DNA of 64,000 nucleotides from Streptomyces sp. HUAS CB01. Lineage in GTDB: Bacteria; Actinomycetota; Actinomycetes; Streptomycetales; Streptomycetaceae. Shown one piece after another: positions 61,445 to 64,000 of this stretch. The number at the start of each line of letters is the position of its first letter. The stretch's first letter is position 1. The notes under the pieces were generated by a model. That model searched no databases. It was not told where the DNA came from and worked only from the letters and a program-made list of their open reading frames with translations. The stretch covers positions 6,665,501 to 6,729,500 of the forward strand of contig NZ_CP129137.1 of NCBI RefSeq assembly GCF_030406905.1, read 5' to 3'. A program made the translations under genes and the position numbers.

Positions 61445-64000
61445 GTGAATGGGAGATTCCGGCCGATAGCCGGAACAGTGCGCGGCCGCGTGCCCGGCAT
61501 AGCGGGCAGACTGCTGTCGATGGTGATGGCTCTGGCCATCCTGGGCGGTGTGGCGCCGGGCGCGGCATCTGCTGCCGTCACCTCGGCGAGGCCGGCGGAC
61601 ACGGCGACCCTGGCCCGGTTGGTGGCCGCGCTGCCGACTGCGCCGCCTGGCCCCGCTCCCGCGCGTTCCGAACTGGACGACATCAGCGATGAGCGCGACC
61701 GGCAGTTGGTGGAGGACCTCGCGGAGTTCGCGGAGGAGGAAGAGGTCCGCGAGGCCGCCAGGAAGGCACTGGAGAGCACGGATCCGAACGCGATCCGGGA
61801 CTTCCTGGAGCGCGGTGAGGCCGAGGCGCGGCAGCGTGCCAAGGAGAAGCGGGACGCGGCCGATGCCGCCGACCGCCGCCGGATCGAGGCGCTGCGCGGT
61901 ACCGGCGGGCCCTACTTCAACGCGGAGGTCGAGCGGGTCCTGAAGGGAACCGCCCGCGACCGGGCCGACTTCCTGGCGTTCGGCGCCGACATCGCGAGGC
62001 AGCGGGACAAGGCGACGGAGCAGAACGAGAAGGAACGCGCGGCGGAGAACCGCAAGCGGGTCGAGATGCTCGTGGCCGTGGGCGGCCCCGAGGTGAAGAG
62101 GGCCGCGCAGGCCGCTCTGGCCACCGGTGACGACAAGGCGATCGCCGAGTTCCTGGACAAGGGCTACCTGGTCGCCGCGCAGAAGGACGCGGACGACCGG
62201 GCGGCTCATGAGAAGGCGCAGAAGGAGGCGTTGGAGGCGGCGGAGCGGCTGCGGAAGCTGGCGGAGAACGCCGCCCGTGCCGCCGAGGCCCGTACCAAGC
62301 TGATCGCCGCGCACGGAAGCGCGGTGAAGGCGCTCAAGACCGCGTCGAACGCGATGAACGCGGCGGCCGCGCAGTCGCGCGAGGCCGACCGGATGCTCGC
62401 GGCCGACCGGGCCGGAAAGCGCGTCTCCGACTACGGGCCGGTCAAGGTGGAGATCGCCCGCCAGGTCGGTATCGCCGAGGACGCGTCCAGGCAGGCGCAG
62501 GTCGCGGCTCTGCAGGCCAAGGTGCAGGCGGATGTGCTGGTCGACACCGGGCTGACCCACGGCGTCCAGTGGTCGGAGGTCGCCTCCGGTATCGCGGGTG
62601 CGGCGGACGCGGCGGCCAAGGCGGCGGCCACCGCGCAGCACGCGGTGGACGCCTCGGCCGCCGACGCCGCCGGGCTGAACGCCAAGAACCAGGCCGAACT
62701 GCACGAGCAGCAGGCCAAGAAGTGGCGGGCGAACGCCGAGGAGCACGCGAAGGCCGCGGCCCGGCTCGCCGAGGCGGCGGCCAAGCAGGCGAAGATCGCG
62801 GCCGATGCGGCGGCCAAGTCCCGCCAGGCCCGGATCGCCGCCGAACAGGCCGAGAAGGAGGCGTGGGAGCACGCCCGCAAGACGCGGGACGCGCGGATCG
62901 AGGCACAGCGCCAGGCCAGGATCGCCGCCGAACAGCGGGCCATCGCCGAACGCGAGCGTGACCTCGCGGCGGCCGCCCGGGCGCGTGCGGAGCGGGAACG
63001 GGACATCGCCGCGGCGGCACGAGCACGTGCCGAAGCCGAGGCCCGTACCGCCTCGGCCAGGCGGGCCGACGCGCAGGCCGCCGCGGCCGTGGCCGCCGAG
63101 AAGCGGGCCACCGCGCAGACCCAGGAGGGCATCGCCGCCAAGGCCGACGAACAGGCCCGGGGCGAGGAGACCAAGGCCCGCACCGCCCGCAACAAGGCGG
63201 TCGAGGCCGAACGCGTCCACAACGCCGAAGCGGCCAGGGCCCGGGCGACCGAGGCGATGGCCGCCAAGGCCGCAGGCACCGAGCACGCCGAGACCGCGCG
63301 CACGGCGGCCACCGAGGCGCGCTCCGCGGCGAACGCCGCCGGCACGGCGGCCGGTACGGCCCGCGGGGCCGCGGACCAGGCGTCCGCGGCGGCGGTGCGT
63401 TCGCGGTCCGCGGCCATCGAGGCTGCCGGAGCGGCCGCGCGGGCACGGGCGGCGGCCGCGGAGGCCACCGCGCACGCGGCACGCGCCAACGCCGCCGCGA
63501 ACAAGGCCGAAGCGGCCGCCTTCGCGGCGAACGCGGCGGCGAACCGGGCCGAGGCCGAGGCCGCGCTCACCCGCGCCGCCGCGCAGCGTGCCAATGCCCA
63601 GGCGGCCGAGGCCACCGCGCAGGAGGCCCGCGCGGGCATCGCGGCCCATGAGGCGTCCCGGCTGGCCGGACTGGCCGCCGTCCACGCCAACCAGTCGCTC
63701 CAGGCGGCCAACCGCACCCGTGACGAGGCCGACGGGGCCACCCGTGAGGCGGCGATGGCCCGCCTCCAGTCCACGATCGCGCTCCAGGCCGCCGCGTCGG
63801 CCCGTACCACCGCGGCCGGCATCGCCGACCCGGCGAACACCGCCATCGCGCTCACCGCGCCGTTCACCGGCACGGACGTCGACGCCGACTTCGCCGCCGA
63901 GGTGGCCAAGGCCGCCCAGGTGATGGGCCAGGCCGAGGTCACCAAGGCCGAGGCCAGGGCGGCCGAGGCGGTCAAGGCCGCCGAGGCCGCCGAAGCCGCC
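61445..64000 (+). CDS. large secreted ALF-repeat / coiled-coil protein, 3' end outside window
   Basis: The GTG at 61445 has AAAGGAG 5 nt upstream, and the frame stays open for 852 codons to the window edge. Signal peptide with LLSMVMALAILGGVAPGAAS. ALF repeats come first (VREAARKALESTDPNAIRDF; VKRAAQAALATGDDKAIAEF), then about 550 residues of Ala/Arg/Glu-rich coiled coil (EARTASARRADAQAAAAVAA). Related Streptomyces proteins carry a toxin, often after a Hint or other processing domain, at the C-terminus, so the effector is expected beyond 64000. Long antisense open frames here are composition artefacts. Confidence 0.82.
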   Translation, partial: MNGRFRPIAGTVRGRVPGIAGRLLSMVMALAILGGVAPGAASAAVTSARPADTATLARLVAALPTAPPGPAPARSELDDISDERDRQLVEDLAEFAEEEEVREAARKALESTDPNAIRDFLERGEAEARQRAKEKRDAADAADRRRIEALRGTGGPYFNAEVERVLKGTARDRADFLAFGADIARQRDKATEQNEKERAAENRKRVEMLVAVGGPEVKRAAQAALATGDDKAIAEFLDKGYLVAAQKDADDRAAHEKAQKEALEAAERLRKLAENAARAAEARTKLIAAHGSAVKALKTASNAMNAAAAQSREADRMLAADRAGKRVSDYGPVKVEIARQVGIAEDASRQAQVAALQAKVQADVLVDTGLTHGVQWSEVASGIAGAADAAAKAAATAQHAVDASAADAAGLNAKNQAELHEQQAKKWRANAEEHAKAAARLAEAAAKQAKIAADAAAKSRQARIAAEQAEKEAWEHARKTRDARIEAQRQARIAAEQRAIAERERDLAAAARARAERERDIAAAARARAEAEARTASARRADAQAAAAVAAEKRATAQTQEGIAAKADEQARGEETKARTARNKAVEAERVHNAEAARARATEAMAAKAAGTEHAETARTAATEARSAANAAGTAAGTARGAADQASAAAVRSRSAAIEAAGAAARARAAAAEATAHAARANAAANKAEAAAFAANAAANRAEAEAALTRAAAQRANAQAAEATAQEARAGIAAHEASRLAGLAAVHANQSLQAANRTRDEADGATREAAMARLQSTIALQAAASARTTAAGIADPANTAIALTAPFTGTDVDADFAAEVAKAAQVMGQAEVTKAEARAAEAVKAAEAAEAA

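Noticed and set aside
61376..63975. Open frames of 500-770 codons on the minus strand
   Set aside because: They are shadows of the Ala/Arg/Glu-rich coiled-coil gene on the plus strand, which has a strong ribosome site, a signal peptide and ALF repeats.
1..64000. CRISPR array
   Set aside because: No regularly spaced short direct repeats were seen; the only tidy direct repeat is the 75-bp tandem duplication inside a gene.

Overview
The window is high-GC actinobacterial DNA. GC-rich third codon positions, frequent GTG starts, runs of 4-bp GTGA/ATGA overlaps, leaderless-looking starts, ALF-repeat secreted proteins and the transposase types all point to Streptomyces or a close relative. It reads as accessory DNA (a genomic island or linear plasmid). 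No rRNA, no confident tRNA, no CRISPR array and no ribosomal or central-metabolism genes were seen.

Left part (0-21.7 kb) is a defence island. Its core is a complete class 1 DISARM operon on the minus strand: drmD (SNF2 helicase), drmMI (adenine methyltransferase), drmA (helicase), drmB (DUF1998) and drmC (PLD nuclease), every junction a 4-8 bp overlap. Downstream on the same strand lie a GIY-YIG protein and a PD-(D/E)XK-type protein. Facing them is a 976-aa protein that I read as two degenerate RNase III folds, each followed by a well-kept double-stranded-RNA-binding domain: a Dicer-like order in a bacterial protein, and the most novel-looking item in the window. Divergent from drmD is an XRE-ImmA metallopeptidase gene overlapping a PIN-like gene, with a probable leaderless promoter.

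Middle part (21.7-36.6 kb) mixes insertion-sequence wreckage with two more conflict loci. It holds a fragment of a sacsin/NO VEIN-like protein, an IS5-type pseudogene, a complete 1521-bp IS with 20/21 terminal repeats and a 5-bp target duplication but a damaged transposase, and an IS701-type pseudogene. Next is a minus-strand polymorphic-toxin operon (SUKH-deaminase fusion, P-loop/WD40 protein, ESX-type toxin with a deaminase tail, SUKH immunity protein). After decayed GNAT and P-loop kinase genes comes a large single-chain restriction-modification enzyme.

Right part (36.6-57.3 kb) is a conjugation module. A MoxR AAA ATPase, a metallopeptidase-VWA protein and two small Cys-containing proteins run on the plus strand. 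A minus-strand type IV secretion operon encodes a VirB2-like subunit, VirB6-like channel, PrgI-like protein, VirB4, VirD4, replication-relaxation protein, transglycosylase-NlpC/P60 hydrolase and DUF2637-like membrane protein. A sigma-like HTH gene with an exact 75-bp tandem duplication, a methyltransferase and its degenerate companion sit at the far end.

The last 6 kb (58.5-64 kb) holds three consecutive secreted ALF-repeat genes; the third is Ala-rich, coiled-coil and runs off the window, as expected for a polymorphic toxin whose effector domain lies outside. All function calls rest on motifs read by eye; no database search was possible.
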